IMG/VR virus record: IMGVR_UViG_3300001828_000097
Coordinates: 1 to 22,078 of that record
Origin: a virus
DNA: 22,078 nucleotides
Direction: 5' to 3' (one strand)
Each line of letters begins with the position of its first letter. The stretch's first letter is position 1. The notes beneath the pieces are model-generated. The model saw only the letters and a list, made by a program, of their open reading frames with translations, was not told where the DNA came from and searched no databases. Below are positions 7,228 to 16,082 of this stretch, piece after piece. The position numbers and the translations under genes were made by a program.

Positions 7228-9693
7228 ATGGCATCCAATATCCGTTTTAAGAGATCTTCAGTTGCTGGTAAGGTCCCAACTACAGCACAACTGCCAGTTG
7301 GCGAACTTGCAATGAACACCAATGACGGTGTTCTATGGATGCAAAACGAAGGCAGCCGAATCTTAAACATTAGAGCTGGTGCTGCTCTTACCTCTGGTAA
7401 GTACATCTACGTTTCTACCTTCGGTGATGATACAAATAATGATGGATCTGCCCCAAACCTTGCTTATCGAACAGTAAAGGCCGCAGTTGGGGTTGCTACA
7501 GATGGCGATACCATTGAGGTTGCACCAGGCACATACTTAGAAAATAATCCAATCGTAGTTCCTCCCCTTGTTGCCATTCAGGGTGAGGATCTCAGATCAA
7601 CGGTCCTTGCCCCACAAAATACGGGTCAGGACTTTTTTCATGTCAATAACGGTGTCCACATTACAAACATCAGTTTTACTGGTGCTGCAAGTACAGGTGC
7701 TGTTATTGCATTTGATCCTAATAGAGTTGGTGTTGTAACTCAGTCACCATACATTCGTAACTGCACAAACTTCATTCCAAATAGTATTGGTATGAAGATT
7801 GATGGTAGTCTGAGGATGGGTAACAATGGTGTCAACGGCTCAATGGTTGTTGACTCATATACTCAGTACAACTTGAATGGTATTGGAGTTTCCATTACCA
7901 ATAAGGCCTACGCACAGTTGGTTTCTATCTTTACCATTAACTCTGGAACTAGTATCTTCTGTGGAACTGGTGGTCAGTGTGATATTACTAACTCAAACTC
8001 TTCATTTGGTCAGTTTGGTTTAGTTTCTGATGGTGTAAGTCAACTTCAATATACTGGTATTAGCACTACTGCAACTTCTGGTGTTGGTAGTGATAGACTT
8101 AGAGTTCAACTTGATAATACAAAAGGATTTGAAATTGTTGGATTCGATTATGATCCTGTCACTGGATATTCCACTGTAACTACTAGTGAGGCTCACAACC
8201 TTGTAGTTGGTTATGCTGCGACTCTGAGTGGTATTGGATTTACTTGTCCAGTAAGTTACGGATCAACACAATCCATCACTGGATTTGTTTATGATTCTGC
8301 TACTGGATTGTCCACAATCACCACATCAAATGATCACAACCTAGTTGCTGGTAATAACTTTAAACTCGCTGGACTTGCTTTCACTTGTCCTGGTGGTTCT
8401 GGTATTACTACAACTGTGTTCCCTGATGGAACTCAGGGTTACATGTTCAAGGTGAATACATCTGTTAGTCCAACATCATTTACTGCGTATGTTGGTGCTT
8501 CTGGTATCACTCACACATATACTTCAGGAACTGGTATCATCCGTACTGGTATTAACACTGACGTATTCCCTGATCCAAACATTGAACCTGGTAAGTCTGG
8601 ATTTGTATTTGATGTAGTTGGTGCATCTTCTACTACATTTAACATCTACTCTGGAATCTCATCGATTCCTCATACATTTGTTCAGGCCGGTATTCGTACC
8701 GTTACCAACTTCATCTATGACAATTCTACTGGACTTTCGACAGTTACTGTCAGCAGTCCACACTTCCTGAAAGTCGGTGATAATGTAAAACTTTCTGGTA
8801 TTGCATTTACATGTTCTGATGAACATGCTGGAGTTACAACTACAATCTTCCCAGATGGTAGTTCTAGATATGGATCAATCTTCACTGTAACTGGTATCAC
8901 CAGTACAACATATACGATTGATGTTGGTATCTCCACCATTGGTCACACTTATGATAGTGGTGGTACATCCAGAAAAGCTGCAACCGCAAAACTTTATGCA
9001 AACCGCCCTTATGATGGTCAGGTAGTTTACTTCGACACTCTTTACAATCAACTTGACAAGATTGATGTTATCTTCCCAGGTGAAGGATTCCAGTCTACTC
9101 CAACAGTAACTGTATCTGATCCTGAGGGTCCAAACGGAACCACAGCTACTGCTGAGGCCACCGTTGAAAATGGAAAGATTAAAGAGATTGTTGTTACCAA
9201 CAACGGTTCACAGTACGTTGCCAACCCAACAATTACCATCACAGGTGGAAGTCCCACAATCGGTGCTTCTGTCACAACAGGCCTGAGACCACTTTACTAC
9301 ACTGTTGAGTCTGCTACTCAACCAGATGCCTACACAGGTATCTCAACAGTCGTGTTTGATCAGGTTCTAAATAATGCAGTTGGTGTAGGAAGTACAGTCT
9401 ACTTCCATCAGGTAAGTCTTTGTCTTGCATCTTCTCATTCGTTTGAGTGGATTGGATCTGGTGGTGATTTAGCTGGTTCTCGTCCTAGACTTGGTGGCGT
9501 CGGTATACAGACTGCCGAGGTCGTCAAACGAAATGGTGGAATTGTTGTTTACACATCTACAGATCAATCGGGTAACTTCCGAATTGGTGATGATGTTAAT
9601 ATCAACCAAGTTACAGGCACTATTACTGGTAGAGCCTTTAGTCAAAGTCTGTTAAATACAGTAACACCTCTCATCATCGCTCTGGAAGACTAA
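7228..9693 (+). CDS. Beta-helix tail-fibre-like structural protein
   Basis: An 821-aa probable fibre protein. The first ~45 residues (IRFKRSSVAGKVPTTAQLPV, then GELAMNTNDGVLWM) match the short N-terminal element common in phage fibre proteins, where a GELA-x-NT-x-DG motif precedes the shaft. Residues ~60-260 look like a right-handed beta-helix (GDTIEVAPGTYLENNPIVV), with an SNSSFGQFGL motif also seen in the giant upstream protein. Three AHNL/DHNL/PHFL modules follow at about residues 321, 369 and 510, paralogous to those in the 2037-aa protein. The C-terminal part has a GDDVNINQVTGTITGRAFS element. AGGA lies 4 bases before the ATG. A virion attachment role is inferred. Confidence 0.83.
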   Translation: MASNIRFKRSSVAGKVPTTAQLPVGELAMNTNDGVLWMQNEGSRILNIRAGAALTSGKYIYVSTFGDDTNNDGSAPNLAYRTVKAAVGVATDGDTIEVAPGTYLENNPIVVPPLVAIQGEDLRSTVLAPQNTGQDFFHVNNGVHITNISFTGAASTGAVIAFDPNRVGVVTQSPYIRNCTNFIPNSIGMKIDGSLRMGNNGVNGSMVVDSYTQYNLNGIGVSITNKAYAQLVSIFTINSGTSIFCGTGGQCDITNSNSSFGQFGLVSDGVSQLQYTGISTTATSGVGSDRLRVQLDNTKGFEIVGFDYDPVTGYSTVTTSEAHNLVVGYAATLSGIGFTCPVSYGSTQSITGFVYDSATGLSTITTSNDHNLVAGNNFKLAGLAFTCPGGSGITTTVFPDGTQGYMFKVNTSVSPTSFTAYVGASGITHTYTSGTGIIRTGINTDVFPDPNIEPGKSGFVFDVVGASSTTFNIYSGISSIPHTFVQAGIRTVTNFIYDNSTGLSTVTVSSPHFLKVGDNVKLSGIAFTCSDEHAGVTTTIFPDGSSRYGSIFTVTGITSTTYTIDVGISTIGHTYDSGGTSRKAATAKLYANRPYDGQVVYFDTLYNQLDKIDVIFPGEGFQSTPTVTVSDPEGPNGTTATAEATVENGKIKEIVVTNNGSQYVANPTITITGGSPTIGASVTTGLRPLYYTVESATQPDAYTGISTVVFDQVLNNAVGVGSTVYFHQVSLCLASSHSFEWIGSGGDLAGSRPRLGGVGIQTAEVVKRNGGIVVYTSTDQSGNFRIGDDVNINQVTGTITGRAFSQSLLNTVTPLIIALED

Positions 9694-9696
9694 AAA

Positions 9697-10041
9697 ATGG
9701 CGATTACCCCGTTAAATGTATTCAAAAACATTAGACATAATGTAACTGATAGTACGGTTGGCATTTACACTGCTCCTGCTAACGTTGCATCTATTGTTTT
9801 GGGTGCTTACGCTGCAAACGTTTCTGCCGGCATTGCGACCGTCACTGCTCATCACTATAGAAGCACTGATGGCCTTGGTGAGCTAACTATTTTAAATGGA
9901 ATCAAGATTCCTGCAAATGATACTCTTTCCATGTTAGATGGAAAGTTGATTCTTGAAACTGGTGATGAATTTAGAGTCAGTGCTGCTGCAAATAGTACCG
10001 TAGAACTTACGCTGAACATCCTGGAAACCGCTAAACAGTAA
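9697..10041 (+). CDS. Small beta-rich structural protein
   Basis: A 114-aa protein starting 3 bases after the preceding stop and ending 6 bases before the collagen-fibre gene, so it belongs to the same transcription unit. Alternating polar and hydrophobic residues point to a beta-sandwich. The segment IPANDTLSMLDGKLILETGD is the kind of turn motif seen in small phage tail or neck proteins. It has no signal peptide, cysteines or catalytic motif. A small fibre-joining or decoration protein is the best guess; the exact role is unknown. Confidence 0.7.
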   Translation: MAITPLNVFKNIRHNVTDSTVGIYTAPANVASIVLGAYAANVSAGIATVTAHHYRSTDGLGELTILNGIKIPANDTLSMLDGKLILETGDEFRVSAAANSTVELTLNILETAKQ

Positions 10042-10047
10042 TAAAAA

Positions 10048-13000
10048 ATGCCTAAGTTTATTTCTGGTCGCGTACCTGTTAATGGTCCTGGCGCAGCGGC
10101 GACGGACAGACACACTTTCCTTGGACTGGAAGATGCCGAACCTAACCTAGGCTTGGCCACTGCTGATAATTCTCTTGTCGGCACTGGCACTGACGGTACT
10201 AGAACGATTTCCGACACTCCGACTGTCGGTGGTATAAACGCGACTGGAATTGTAACCGCGGCCACTGTTAATGGTGAAACCATTGATGCGGGAACAAATT
10301 TATATGCTGCGTCTGGTGTTGTAACCTCTTTAACTGGTACAGCTGCAACTATTACAACAGTTGATGCAACCACACTTGACGCTGGATCAAATCTTTACGC
10401 AGTTGCTGGTGTTGTAACCACACTGACATCTACCGATTTTGTTGGTACTGCCGCAACTATTTCAACACTGACCGTTGCTACTGGCATCATTACCACTGTC
10501 AATGCTGAGACAGTAGATGCTGCAACGAACTTATATGCCGTTTCTGGTGTTGTAACTTCTTTAACTTCAACTGATTTTGTTGGCACGGCTGGAACGATCA
10601 CCACGTTCACCGCCACAACTGGTACGATCAGTACAGTTACAGCTGCAGTGGGGATTATTACAACGGTTGATGGTGAAACCGTTGACGCACAAAACTTATA
10701 TGCTGTTTCGGGTGTTGCAACTCACCTGACAATAACTGATACTGTTGGTACTGCTGGTACATATACAGATTTTGAGGCAACTAGATTAACATTTACCGAC
10801 TCTGTTGGTACTGCGGCCACAGTTACAAATCTTACTCTCTCAACTCTTACTGCTGCTGAGGGTACTCTTAACATTGACGCTAACGTTGTTGATGTAAGTG
10901 ATCAACTCTATGTTGTAACTGGTATTGTTACTGACCTTGATGTTGATAGAGTTGTTGTTAGTGGTGGTGCCACCTTTGTTGGTGTTGCCACTTTTGCCAG
11001 TGACATCTACGTTTTTGGTGGTGTTAGAGACGGTGAAGGGGAGATCGGTGCTGCTGGTCAGATCCTTCAATCCACTGGAACTGGAGTCAACTGGGTCAAC
11101 TTCCGTGATGCTGGTATCACGATTAGAGATGAAGGTGGTGTAGTTGGTACTGCTGCTAGTGTTACTAGCATTAACTTTGTTGGTACTGGTATTACTGCTA
11201 CCGCAAGTGGCATTGGTGCTACGATTACTATTGGTGCTCTTGATGCTGCATCTGGCAATGACGGTGAGATTCAATACAATAATGGCGGAACTCTTGGTGG
11301 TGCCACTGCATTTGTATTCAACGATCTGAATGGACACGTTGGTATTGCAAGTACAAATCCAGTAAATGTCTTATCCATTGGTGGAACTACAAGAGTTCAT
11401 GGTGACATTTACGCACAGAGACATTTCACCACAGTACCAACGCCGACTCAGGCCTTAGAACTCACTTCTAAGTCTTACGTTGATAGTATTCAAGCAGGTA
11501 TTGTTATTAAGGCTGCTGTATCTGCGGCAACAACTGAAGCACTGTCTGGGGTTGCTTATGATAATGGTATCGATGGTATCGGTGCATCGCTGTTCGCCAC
11601 CTCTAATGGTAGTATTCAGGGAGTATTTGATAGTGTAACTGGTCTTGAACTTCAAGACCGTATTATGGTTAAGAACCAGGGTGAGAGTGGTGTAGGAAAC
11701 ACCGCTCACAATGGTATCTACGAGATTTCAAGAATTGGTTCTGGTTCTACGTCTTGGGAAATCACAAGGGTAACTGACTATGACCAACCCGATGAAGTCG
11801 TTGCTGGTGCCTTTGCGTTCGTAATTGAAGGTCCTATCAACCAAGGTAACGGTTTCGTTCAGTTGACGAAGGGCCCAGTTGCGATTGGTACTTCTGCGAT
11901 TGAATACACTCAGTTTACTGCTCCTGGTGAAGTAGATGCTGGTGATGGTCTTACAAAGACTGCAAACACAATCGATGTTGTAACCGCCGACGCTGGTAGA
12001 ATCGTTGTCAATCCAGATAGTATTGACCTTGCCACTACATCTGCTGCATCAACATCAGTATCGACTGGTGCCACGACGTTTATATCTGCGATAACGTTTG
12101 ATGGTTATGGTCGAATAACGGGACTTGTAACAACAAATCAGATAACCAGGGCCACAAGTTCTACTCATGGTGTCATTACAGTTGGAACTGGTCTTGATGT
12201 AACCAGTGGTAATGTCACACTCTCCCTGTTCCCAGACTTTACTAACGTAAATGTAACTGGTATCACTAGTGCATCTGTTGGTGTTATTACTAGTGTTCAG
12301 GCTGAATCACTGAATGTTACTGGTGTTTCTACATTTGGTAGTAACGTAAATCTTGGTGACAGTGATGAGCTGAGAATCGGTGATGGTAACGATCTCAAAC
12401 TTTATCATAACGGAACAAACAGTATCATCGAGAATAATACTGGTGAACTGATTGTTCAGGGTGATGGTATTACTTTCAGAAGTGATACTGGCAATGAGAA
12501 CATGTTGCAGATGGACCTCAATGGAGGGCTCACTGCATACTATGATCAAGTAAAGAGATTTGAAGTTCTTGGTTTCGGTGTTTCAACATACGGAACAACA
12601 TTTACTAATGCACTGAGAGTTGTTGGTGTTGCAACCGTTGGGGCTACATTAGAACTTGATTCATTCCTGAAAGACCGTTATAACCAAGTTGGTGCTGCAA
12701 CATCAGTTCTGATTGGTGATCCAAGTGGTGTTAAGTGGGAGAGTATTGCTACTGCTGCACTGCAAGGTCCTCAAGGTCCTAAGGGTCAGAAAGGTGAAAA
12801 AGGAGAGAAGGGTCAGAAAGGTAACACTGGTGATCAAGGTGAAAAAGGTCAGAAGGGTACATCTGGTCCTCAGGGTGAAAAGGGTCAGAAAGGTGCTCAG
12901 GGTGATCAAGGTCCTCAGGGTCCACAAGGTCCCCAGGGTCCTGCTGGTCCTCAAGGCCCTGCTGGTGTTGCTGGTCCTCCAGGCCCTCAGGGTGCAACAG

Positions 13001-14316
13001 GTCCTCAAGGTCCTACTGGCGCAACAGGTCCTCAAGGTGCGACAGGTCCTCAGGGTGCCGTCGGTCCTACAGGCCCTGCTGGTGAGAAAGGTCAGAAGGG
13101 TGTTGAAGGTTCCAAGGGTCAGAAAGGTGAACTTGGCCCTCAAGGTCCTACAGGTCCTCAAGGTACTAAGGGTCAGAAAGGTGCTGCAGGTCCCACAGGT
13201 CCCACAGGTCCACAAGGCCCTGCTGGTCCTACAGGTCCACAAGGTCCTCAGGGTACGAAAGGTCAGAAGGGTGCTCTGGGTCCAGCAGGTCCCACAGGTC
13301 CTACAGGTCCACAAGGCCCACCAGGACCCGTTGCTGGTAGTAACCAACAACTGATTTATAACAACAATGGTTCACCTGGTGGTGCAGGCAACCTGACTTA
13401 TGATGGAACTTCACTGTTATTCAGTGTTCTCCGTTCCAGACATAGTGGTGGTGATTCTAACCGTGCCGTTGGATCTTATTCATATGCTATCTTCCAAGAA
13501 GATGGTGCATGGTCCAACCCATTCCCAGACCTTGCAATTAACTACCATACTGGTATTAGTTTTGGTGCCAATAATGGTTACCAAGGTTATAGATTCTGGA
13601 ATGACTACAATGATCGTTCCAACCTGAGATTCCAGATTAACGGTTCTTCCAATTATACTTACAAGTATACTTGGTTGAAGACCAACACTACTGGTTGGTA
13701 TAGTGATACTAATGGTTTCCACATAGAACCAAATACTCAGACCTCTTATGGTTCCATGAATGTTCGTGGATCCAGAAGTGGTTGGTATGGTATTAGTTTC
13801 CATGAGGCAGGGAATGATCCTCATGTCATGTTTGATAGTTCTGGAAATGGTGGTTTCTATAATCAAGGTGGCGGTAGATGGCACCATTATTACCACCATG
13901 GTAATAACTGCGTTGGAATCATTGGATCTACAACATCATCTACATATGAACTTTATGTTTCAGGTGACATTTATGCAACTGGTACGATTACTGCTGCATC
14001 TGATGTTAGACTCAAGAGGAACATTGAAACCATTGAGAGTCCATTAGATAAGGTTCTCAAACTTCGTGGTGTTACTTTCGAATGGGATCTTACAAAGGCT
14101 AAGAACCGTAAAGAAGGAACCAAGATGGGTCTGATTGCTCAAGAAGTTGAGCAAGTTGTTCCTGAAGTTGTGACTTATGCTGAGGACGTTGATGAGTATT
14201 CTGTTGAGTATGCTAACCTGACTGCACTCTTGATTGAGGCTGTTAAGGAACAAAACGATGTGATAAATACTTTGAGAACTGAACTTGACCAAATTAAAAA
14301 ACAGTTAGGAGAGTAA
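10048..14316 (+). CDS. Collagen-like tail fibre with S74 chaperone domain
   Basis: A 1422-aa trimeric fibre candidate. Residues ~75-300 are Thr/Ser/Val-rich repeats with an NLYA-x-SGVVT core. Residues ~486-622 form a fibre domain known from many phages ([14 protein letters not shown] ... DRIMVKNQ ... NGIYEI). Around 782 is the cyanophage fibre motif [16 protein letters not shown]. Residues 907-1095 are 63 uninterrupted Gly-X-Y triplets, a collagen-like rod. Residues ~1100-1310 are Gly/Tyr/Trp/His-rich ([10 protein letters not shown]), a probable receptor-binding tip. From Ser1318 (SDVRLKRNI) to the end is a peptidase-S74 intramolecular chaperone, which in endosialidases helps trimerise the fibre and then cuts itself off just before the conserved Ser. 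The order rod, tip, chaperone is typical of such fibres. Its lysines are the proposed substrate of the enzyme at 19114. Confidence 0.9.
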   Translation: MPKFISGRVPVNGPGAAATDRHTFLGLEDAEPNLGLATADNSLVGTGTDGTRTISDTPTVGGINATGIVTAATVNGETIDAGTNLYAASGVVTSLTGTAATITTVDATTLDAGSNLYAVAGVVTTLTSTDFVGTAATISTLTVATGIITTVNAETVDAATNLYAVSGVVTSLTSTDFVGTAGTITTFTATTGTISTVTAAVGIITTVDGETVDAQNLYAVSGVATHLTITDTVGTAGTYTDFEATRLTFTDSVGTAATVTNLTLSTLTAAEGTLNIDANVVDVSDQLYVVTGIVTDLDVDRVVVSGGATFVGVATFASDIYVFGGVRDGEGEIGAAGQILQSTGTGVNWVNFRDAGITIRDEGGVVGTAASVTSINFVGTGITATASGIGATITIGALDAASGNDGEIQYNNGGTLGGATAFVFNDLNGHVGIASTNPVNVLSIGGTTRVHGDIYAQRHFTTVPTPTQALELTSKSYVDSIQAGIVIKAAVSAATTEALSGVAYDNGIDGIGASLFATSNGSIQGVFDSVTGLELQDRIMVKNQGESGVGNTAHNGIYEISRIGSGSTSWEITRVTDYDQPDEVVAGAFAFVIEGPINQGNGFVQLTKGPVAIGTSAIEYTQFTAPGEVDAGDGLTKTANTIDVVTADAGRIVVNPDSIDLATTSAASTSVSTGATTFISAITFDGYGRITGLVTTNQITRATSSTHGVITVGTGLDVTSGNVTLSLFPDFTNVNVTGITSASVGVITSVQAESLNVTGVSTFGSNVNLGDSDELRIGDGNDLKLYHNGTNSIIENNTGELIVQGDGITFRSDTGNENMLQMDLNGGLTAYYDQVKRFEVLGFGVSTYGTTFTNALRVVGVATVGATLELDSFLKDRYNQVGAATSVLIGDPSGVKWESIATAALQGPQGPKGQKGEKGEKGQKGNTGDQGEKGQKGTSGPQGEKGQKGAQGDQGPQGPQGPQGPAGPQGPAGVAGPPGPQGATGPQGPTGATGPQGATGPQGAVGPTGPAGEKGQKGVEGSKGQKGELGPQGPTGPQGTKGQKGAAGPTGPTGPQGPAGPTGPQGPQGTKGQKGALGPAGPTGPTGPQGPPGPVAGSNQQLIYNNNGSPGGAGNLTYDGTSLLFSVLRSRHSGGDSNRAVGSYSYAIFQEDGAWSNPFPDLAINYHTGISFGANNGYQGYRFWNDYNDRSNLRFQINGSSNYTYKYTWLKTNTTGWYSDTNGFHIEPNTQTSYGSMNVRGSRSGWYGISFHEAGNDPHVMFDSSGNGGFYNQGGGRWHHYYHHGNNCVGIIGSTTSSTYELYVSGDIYATGTITAASDVRLKRNIETIESPLDKVLKLRGVTFEWDLTKAKNRKEGTKMGLIAQEVEQVVPEVVTYAEDVDEYSVEYANLTALLIEAVKEQNDVINTLRTELDQIKKQLGE
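10273..10947 (+). repeat. Degenerate Thr/Val-rich protein repeat in fibre N-terminus
   Basis: The coded protein repeats a unit built around (T/V)DA-x-NLYA-x-(S/A)GVVT-x-LT, with NLYA at residues 84, 115, 161 and 216 and a diverged QLYV at 286. Units are separated by STDFVGTA(A/G)TI-type linkers. The copies differ in spacing (31, 46, 55, 70 residues), so it is an old or shuffled beta-repeat rather than a recent tandem expansion. Confidence 0.75.
12766..13332 (+). repeat. Collagen-like Gly-X-Y tract, 63 triplets
   Basis: The 567 bases code for exactly 63 Gly-X-Y triplets without interruption, residues 907-1095 of the fibre. Glycine is mostly GGT, and the DNA is made of short direct repeats (GGTCCTCAAGGT, GGTCAGAAAGGT) prone to slippage and recombination. 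Proline is nearly always in X, with Y-position Pro only in two GPP triplets. All 17 lysines are in Y. They fall into eight GxKGQKG clusters plus one extra GEK, with a Lys-free centre (triplets 15-35). Confidence 0.97.
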
Positions 14317-14317
14317 G

Positions 14318-14740
14318 ATGGCCCTTTTGCGAGATTTTGAAGTTCCTGGTACTGGATTAGTCGCACCTGATGCGTACCATGTCATCAATAATGTGAAAAC
14401 TGAAAAGCGAATGGCCGACATTGAACTGCCTCCCGATTCGAGTCGGGAGGATGGTTTGACTGATGGTGATAGAGGTGATGAAGTCTATTGGAAAAAAGGC
14501 TACATTGGTTATATCTCTGTTCTTGTCTATGTTTCTAAAGAAGCAAGAGACAATGGAAATCATGCCATCGGACACTTTGGTGAGTTTCCAACAGAGGGTG
14601 CTCCTAACGGTCTCTTTACAGATGGAACTGCTTTCCAAATGATGTTCAGAATTGATCCAGATAGTTCTGATTCAATTCTAACTCAAGCATATAATCATTT
14701 GTTATCTACTGAATACTATTCTGGATCGGAGCAAGTCTAA
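14318..14740 (+). CDS. Conserved phage protein of unknown function
   Basis: A 140-aa protein directly after the collagen fibre, one base past its stop, with AGGAG at 14307-14311 giving good spacing to the ATG. The start is LLRDFEVPGTGLVAPDAYHV; a central stretch GYIGYISVLVYVSKEARDNG looks like a beta-strand core, and the C-terminal part is alpha-helical. There are no cysteines, signal peptide or known catalytic motif. Position between fibre genes suggests a fibre accessory or minor virion protein. A strong hairpin lies inside the gene. The stop overlaps the next start (TAATG). Confidence 0.72.
   Translation: MALLRDFEVPGTGLVAPDAYHVINNVKTEKRMADIELPPDSSREDGLTDGDRGDEVYWKKGYIGYISVLVYVSKEARDNGNHAIGHFGEFPTEGAPNGLFTDGTAFQMMFRIDPDSSDSILTQAYNHLLSTEYYSGSEQV
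14429..14450 (+). other. Strong intragenic hairpin
   Basis: CCTCCCGA at 14429-14436 pairs perfectly with TCGGGAGG at 14443-14450, and the 6-base spacer can close one more T-G pair, leaving a TCGA tetraloop. It is GC-rich compared with the surrounding AT-rich DNA. No T-run follows. It sits about 110 bases downstream of the fibre stop codon and could protect the 3' end of the fibre mRNA or tune expression of the genes behind it. Confidence 0.6.
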
Positions 14741-14913
14741 TGGCAGTTGTCATCGGTGCCGGTAGTGGTGGTAACATCATCTACAATGGTCAGACCATCA
14801 CAGGTAATACAACTATTTCCACTGGTAATAACTGGGCTAGTATTGGCCCAATTACTATAAATAGTGGAGTAACTGTTACTATTAACAGTAGCGCAGTTTG
14901 GAGAATTATTTGA
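14740..14913 (+). CDS. 57-aa stand-alone fibre-tip-like domain
   Basis: The ATG overlaps the stop of the 140-aa gene by one base (TAATG), suggesting coupled translation. The 57-aa product has a Gly/Thr/Asn-rich start (VVIGAGSGGNIIYNGQTITG) and ends IGPITINSGVTVTINSSAVW followed by RII. That C-terminus closely matches the last ~25 residues of the 2037-aa protein (VGPITIDSGYTVTIESGATW, then RIT), including the terminal Trp-Arg-Ile. It therefore looks like an independent copy of that C-terminal module, most likely a small beta-structured cap or tip. Function is inferred from this paralogy alone. Confidence 0.72.
   Translation: MAVVIGAGSGGNIIYNGQTITGNTTISTGNNWASIGPITINSGVTVTINSSAVWRII
14856..14863 (+). 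promoter_or_regulatory. Exact T4 late promoter box TATAAATA
   Basis: A perfect match to the T4 late -10 element, inside the 57-aa gene and 60 bases upstream of the first fibre-like paralogue at 14923. T4-type late transcription needs only this box, without a -35. It could provide extra late transcripts of the three paralogues. A chance match within coding sequence is possible. Confidence 0.4.
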
Positions 14914-14922
14914 TTACGAATT

Positions 14923-15480
14923 ATGAGCATACTTAAAGTAAATCAAATTCGCAGTCCGAAGAACGGCAGCATCCTCTTTGATGAAAATGCTGTTTTGCTT
15001 CAAATGACGCGGATGCGTTATGATTCTAGAACTTCTGTGTCCAGTACTGGTCTACAGGAACTGACGTTCTCCAGAATTGCTATCACTCCTAAGAGATCTG
15101 ATAGTTACTTGATGATCATGTGGCATCTCTCTATTGAGATTCAAAATCATGATACTACTATGAGACTTTTTAAAAATGGCTCTGTCATTACCACTTCGGG
15201 TAGAGAGGGATACAATAATAATGTAGGCCAAACGAACTACTCAGGTTATCGTGTTGCGAACTACGATGGTGATGACAGTAGTACGCCACATACATTGACA
15301 ACAATGTATCACACTCCATCGGAAAATACTTCTGCCAGACACTACTCTATGGGGTTTAGAACTGCTGATAGTAGTTCAAACAAAAATATCTACATCAATA
15401 GAACCGTTGGTAGTAATGGTCAAGACTCCCATGAAAATGGCGTCTCAACTGCTGTAATTTACGAGTTTAAGATCACATGA
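14923..15480 (+). CDS. Fibre-like virion protein, paralogue 1
   Basis: A 185-aa protein, first of three related neighbours. The N-terminus SILKVNQIRSPKNGSILFDE is a short anchoring motif common in marine phage fibre-like proteins (LKVxxI ... G). The body is beta-rich, with WHLSIEIQNHDTTMRLFKNG, then YDGDDSSTPHT at about residue 116, and ends with NRTVGSNGQDSHENGVSTAV. These three elements recur in the two following genes. It ends with an ATGA overlap into paralogue 2. No enzyme motif is visible. A small receptor-binding or fibre-tip protein is the likely role. Confidence 0.75.
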   Translation: MSILKVNQIRSPKNGSILFDENAVLLQMTRMRYDSRTSVSSTGLQELTFSRIAITPKRSDSYLMIMWHLSIEIQNHDTTMRLFKNGSVITTSGREGYNNNVGQTNYSGYRVANYDGDDSSTPHTLTTMYHTPSENTSARHYSMGFRTADSSSNKNIYINRTVGSNGQDSHENGVSTAVIYEFKIT

Positions 15481-15859
15481 GTACCTTATATACAGACTTC
15501 ATTCAGAATCGTTCTGGTCAACAGATTCTACCTCCTAGAGGGAATGTTGTACAAATGAGGTACAATAGGCTCGATAGTAGAGGTGCCATCACTTTCCACT
15601 CTAGATCTTTCGAGAACAACAGTGGACGGTTCCCTATGAACGTCACTCTACAAAACATCACAAGTCCAGACAACTTAGCTTTGATTATCTGGCAAATCAG
15701 TTGGGAATCAAACTGTGGTGGTGACCAAGGATTTGTTGTTCTAAGAAACGGTCAGTTTGCACCAAGAAATGTCCAGACAGAAGCTAAAGGTTTTGAAGGA
15801 TATTGGGACATGACATTTGCTGCTGGCCATGATGGTGATGACAGTAGTACGCCACATAC
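15265..15859 (+). repeat. 29-base identical repeat shared by two paralogues
   Basis: A 29-base run at 15265-15293 is identical to 15831-15859, in the same frame of two adjacent genes (DGDDSSTPHT). A shorter related run (GATGACAGTACG) occurs in the third paralogue near 16467. Flanking DNA is much more diverged. This points to gene conversion or recent recombination at the motif, or to strong constraint on it. Confidence 0.85.
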
Positions 15860-16064
15860 CCAAACCATGACTTACCTTGGCAGAATCGGTAAGACTGGTA
15901 ATGTAGATTATCAGTTGATGATCCGAAATGGGTCTGATGGACAGTGTAATAACTTCTATTACAACAGACCTGTTGGTAATTCAGGTAGTAATAACAATGA
16001 GGTTGGTGTGAGTTCTGTAGTTGCTTTTGAGATTGCTAATGACGGTCTCTACAGCGCTGACTAA
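15477..16064 (+). CDS. Fibre-like virion protein, paralogue 2
   Basis: A 195-aa paralogue of the preceding protein, started by an ATGA overlap with its stop. Shared features are a short N-terminal anchor (TLYTDFIQNRSGQQILPPRG), a beta-rich core with IIWQISWESN, the HDGDDSSTPHT motif at about residue 118, and a C-terminal NRPVGNSGSNNNEVGVSSVV block. N-terminal and loop sequences differ strongly from paralogue 1, as expected if loops contact variable receptors. No catalytic residues are evident. Confidence 0.75.
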   Translation: MSTLYTDFIQNRSGQQILPPRGNVVQMRYNRLDSRGAITFHSRSFENNSGRFPMNVTLQNITSPDNLALIIWQISWESNCGGDQGFVVLRNGQFAPRNVQTEAKGFEGYWDMTFAAGHDGDDSSTPHTQTMTYLGRIGKTGNVDYQLMIRNGSDGQCNNFYYNRPVGNSGSNNNEVGVSSVVAFEIANDGLYSAD

Positions 16065-16082
16065 TCATAGGAGGTAAAACCA

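Noticed and set aside
12766-13332. CRISPR array or simple satellite repeat
   Set aside because: The short repeats are in phase with Gly-X-Y codons, irregularly spaced and without spacers; they encode a collagen-like rod.
12703-13354. Long open frames on the minus strand and in another plus frame across the collagen region
   Set aside because: They arise from the regular GGN-NNN-NNN repeat, which keeps other frames free of stops. Their products are low-complexity (Arg/Thr/Leu or Val/Leu/Arg strings) and have no ribosome sites.
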